The translations under genes and the position numbers were made by a program. Shown piece after piece: positions 63,104 to 64,000 of a stretch of 64,000 nt of DNA. The notes under the pieces are model-generated. The model did no database searches. It had not been told where the DNA came from and saw nothing but the letters and a program-made list of their open reading frames with translations. Source of the DNA: Gemmatimonas phototrophica (GTDB lineage Bacteria; Gemmatimonadota; Gemmatimonadetes; Gemmatimonadales; Gemmatimonadaceae); contig NZ_CP011454.1 in assembly GCF_000695095.2 (NCBI RefSeq), positions 1,178,001 through 1,242,000 on the forward strand, given 5' to 3'. How positions within the stretch are numbered: position 1 is the stretch's first letter; each line of letters opens with the position of its first letter.

Positions 63104-63958
63104 ATGCTTCGCACGTCGTCCCGTATCGCCACAACCGTTCGCCTTGCCATTGGTGTGAGCAGCGTTCTGCTTGCGTCCACCGAGGCCGCTGCGCAGACCT
63201 ATAGCGATTTCGGCTCGGTGACTACCGCTCCTACGAGTGGTGTCTGTAAGAACTGGGGCAATGAGGGGTTCGGCCCGAAATCTGGTGGCCTCACCTGGTA
63301 CAACGCGTACCTGCTCAACGTGCCCGAATACTTCAATTGCTGGACAAAGGCGCCAGCGGTCACCGGGTATCCGTCCAATTCAAAGCTGGCGATCCTGACG
63401 TCGACCCCCCTGCAGGTCCAGATGGATACGTTTAATCCGTTCTTCCTGCACAGCCTCAAGGTGGGATCGGGGTGGACGAACGACGCGATCCTGACGCTGA
63501 ACGGCTACATGGGTGACGTCAACAACAAGACGCTGCAGTTCAGCCAGACCCTGACCAATCTTGACGCGAACGCCCCGATGGCGGATTCGTGGAAGATCGA
63601 CAATCAGGGGAAGGCCATTACCTACTTTACCCTCAGCGTCAACTACAATCTTGCCGGCGCTCCAGCGTGGAATCCGGTGGATGCGAACTGTCTGTACGCG
63701 ACCGCCCCAGCTGACGTGGCGAATTGCGCGGTGCCGGCGTGGGGCCAGGACCCGTACAACTCCCGCCTCTATCAGTGGCAGGTTGATCGCTCCATCGGCA
63801 TGGGGGCCAATGCCCGTACGACGCTTCCCTACCAGACCATTTGGGTCGCTGGGGTTGAGACGTCTTCGGTCGTCCCCGAGCCGAGCACCTATGCCCTGAT
63901 GGGCGCGGGTCTGCTGGCGCTGGGTGTGGCCTCGCGCCGCCGCCGGAAGCAGGGCTGA
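63104..63958 (+). CDS. PEP-CTERM sorted secreted protein
   Basis: 284 residues: signal peptide 1-30 (cleavage near AAAQ), a mature beta-rich domain with three Cys (SGVCKNW, FNCWTK, NCLYATAP), and at 257 onward the sorting tag VPEPSTYALMGAGLLALGVA followed by SRRRRKQG. Same tag and same promoter class as the protein at 26323, but no evident similarity in the mature domain. Located next to the glycan locus, in keeping with the link between PEP-CTERM/exosortase systems and exopolysaccharide. Confidence 0.9.
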   Translation: MLRTSSRIATTVRLAIGVSSVLLASTEAAAQTYSDFGSVTTAPTSGVCKNWGNEGFGPKSGGLTWYNAYLLNVPEYFNCWTKAPAVTGYPSNSKLAILTSTPLQVQMDTFNPFFLHSLKVGSGWTNDAILTLNGYMGDVNNKTLQFSQTLTNLDANAPMADSWKIDNQGKAITYFTLSVNYNLAGAPAWNPVDANCLYATAPADVANCAVPAWGQDPYNSRLYQWQVDRSIGMGANARTTLPYQTIWVAGVETSSVVPEPSTYALMGAGLLALGVASRRRRKQG

Positions 63959-63972
63959 ACATATTTTGGAAA

Positions 63973-63997
63973 GGGGCTGGCCAGACTGGTCGGCCCC
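63973..63997 (+). terminator. Hairpin after the second PEP-CTERM gene
   Basis: GGGGCTGGCCA, loop GAC, TGGTCGGCCCC (11 pairs, two G-T). Any T run would lie outside the window. Confidence 0.6.
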
Positions 63998-64000
63998 CTG

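Overview
The window is a high-GC bacterial chromosome segment. The protein sequences, an rpoB/rpoC pair with large lineage-specific insertions, PEP-CTERM proteins and a Cys-type CcmE suggest Gemmatimonadota, probably Gemmatimonas or a close relative. This is inference from sequence character; no database was searched. There are no phage genes, insertion sequences or CRISPR arrays.

Layout. 1-9.7 kb: ligA (cut by the window edge), a YtxH protein, a TPR protein, a pyrimidine-nucleoside phosphorylase, a dihaem peroxidase lipoprotein, and a leftward ech-recF-dciA-gyrB group in which recF carries a one-base frameshift. 9.8-16.2 kb: mtnA, glpK and a cytochrome c maturation run (ccmE, ccmF, a CcmH-like protein, a CcmI/zinc-ribbon protein) with unusual cysteine chemistry. 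16.5-33.5 kb: a very large secreted nuclease, mutY, an ABC exporter, uvrA, a PEP-CTERM protein, L-serine dehydratase, a YbjN-PspA-DUF1611 run, and a degenerate ABC-like protein. 33.6-57.2 kb: cysS, a Thr-Tyr-Gly-Thr tRNA operon, a sensor kinase/regulator pair, then rpmG-secE-nusG-rplKAJL-rpoBC and rpsL-rpsG. This is the ancestral ribosomal/RNA-polymerase supercluster, but tuf is missing from its usual place, and an inverted-repeat element plus a Ser/Thr kinase separate rpoC from rpsL. 57.5-62.9 kb: a c-di-GMP-I riboswitch, a secreted lipoprotein, and nfrA-nfrB-wecB, which resemble the E. coli N4-receptor glycan system. 63.0-64 kb: a second PEP-CTERM gene behind a sigma-54 promoter.

The most interesting points are these. 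(1) The surface-glycan locus: UDP-ManNAc is supplied by WecB, polymerised by an NfrB-type glycosyltransferase with a C-terminal MshEN c-di-GMP-binding domain, and exported by an NfrA-type TPR/porin, with a c-di-GMP riboswitch just upstream. (2) A four-helix-bundle (23S-IVS family) gene enclosed by long inverted copies of a dispersed repeat, so that its transcript could fold like an rRNA intervening sequence although it lies outside rRNA. (3) Four copies of that repeat in the window, two of which touch the stop codon of the neighbouring gene. (4) Near-consensus -24/-12 promoters before both unlinked PEP-CTERM genes. (5) Loss of tuf from its conserved position.
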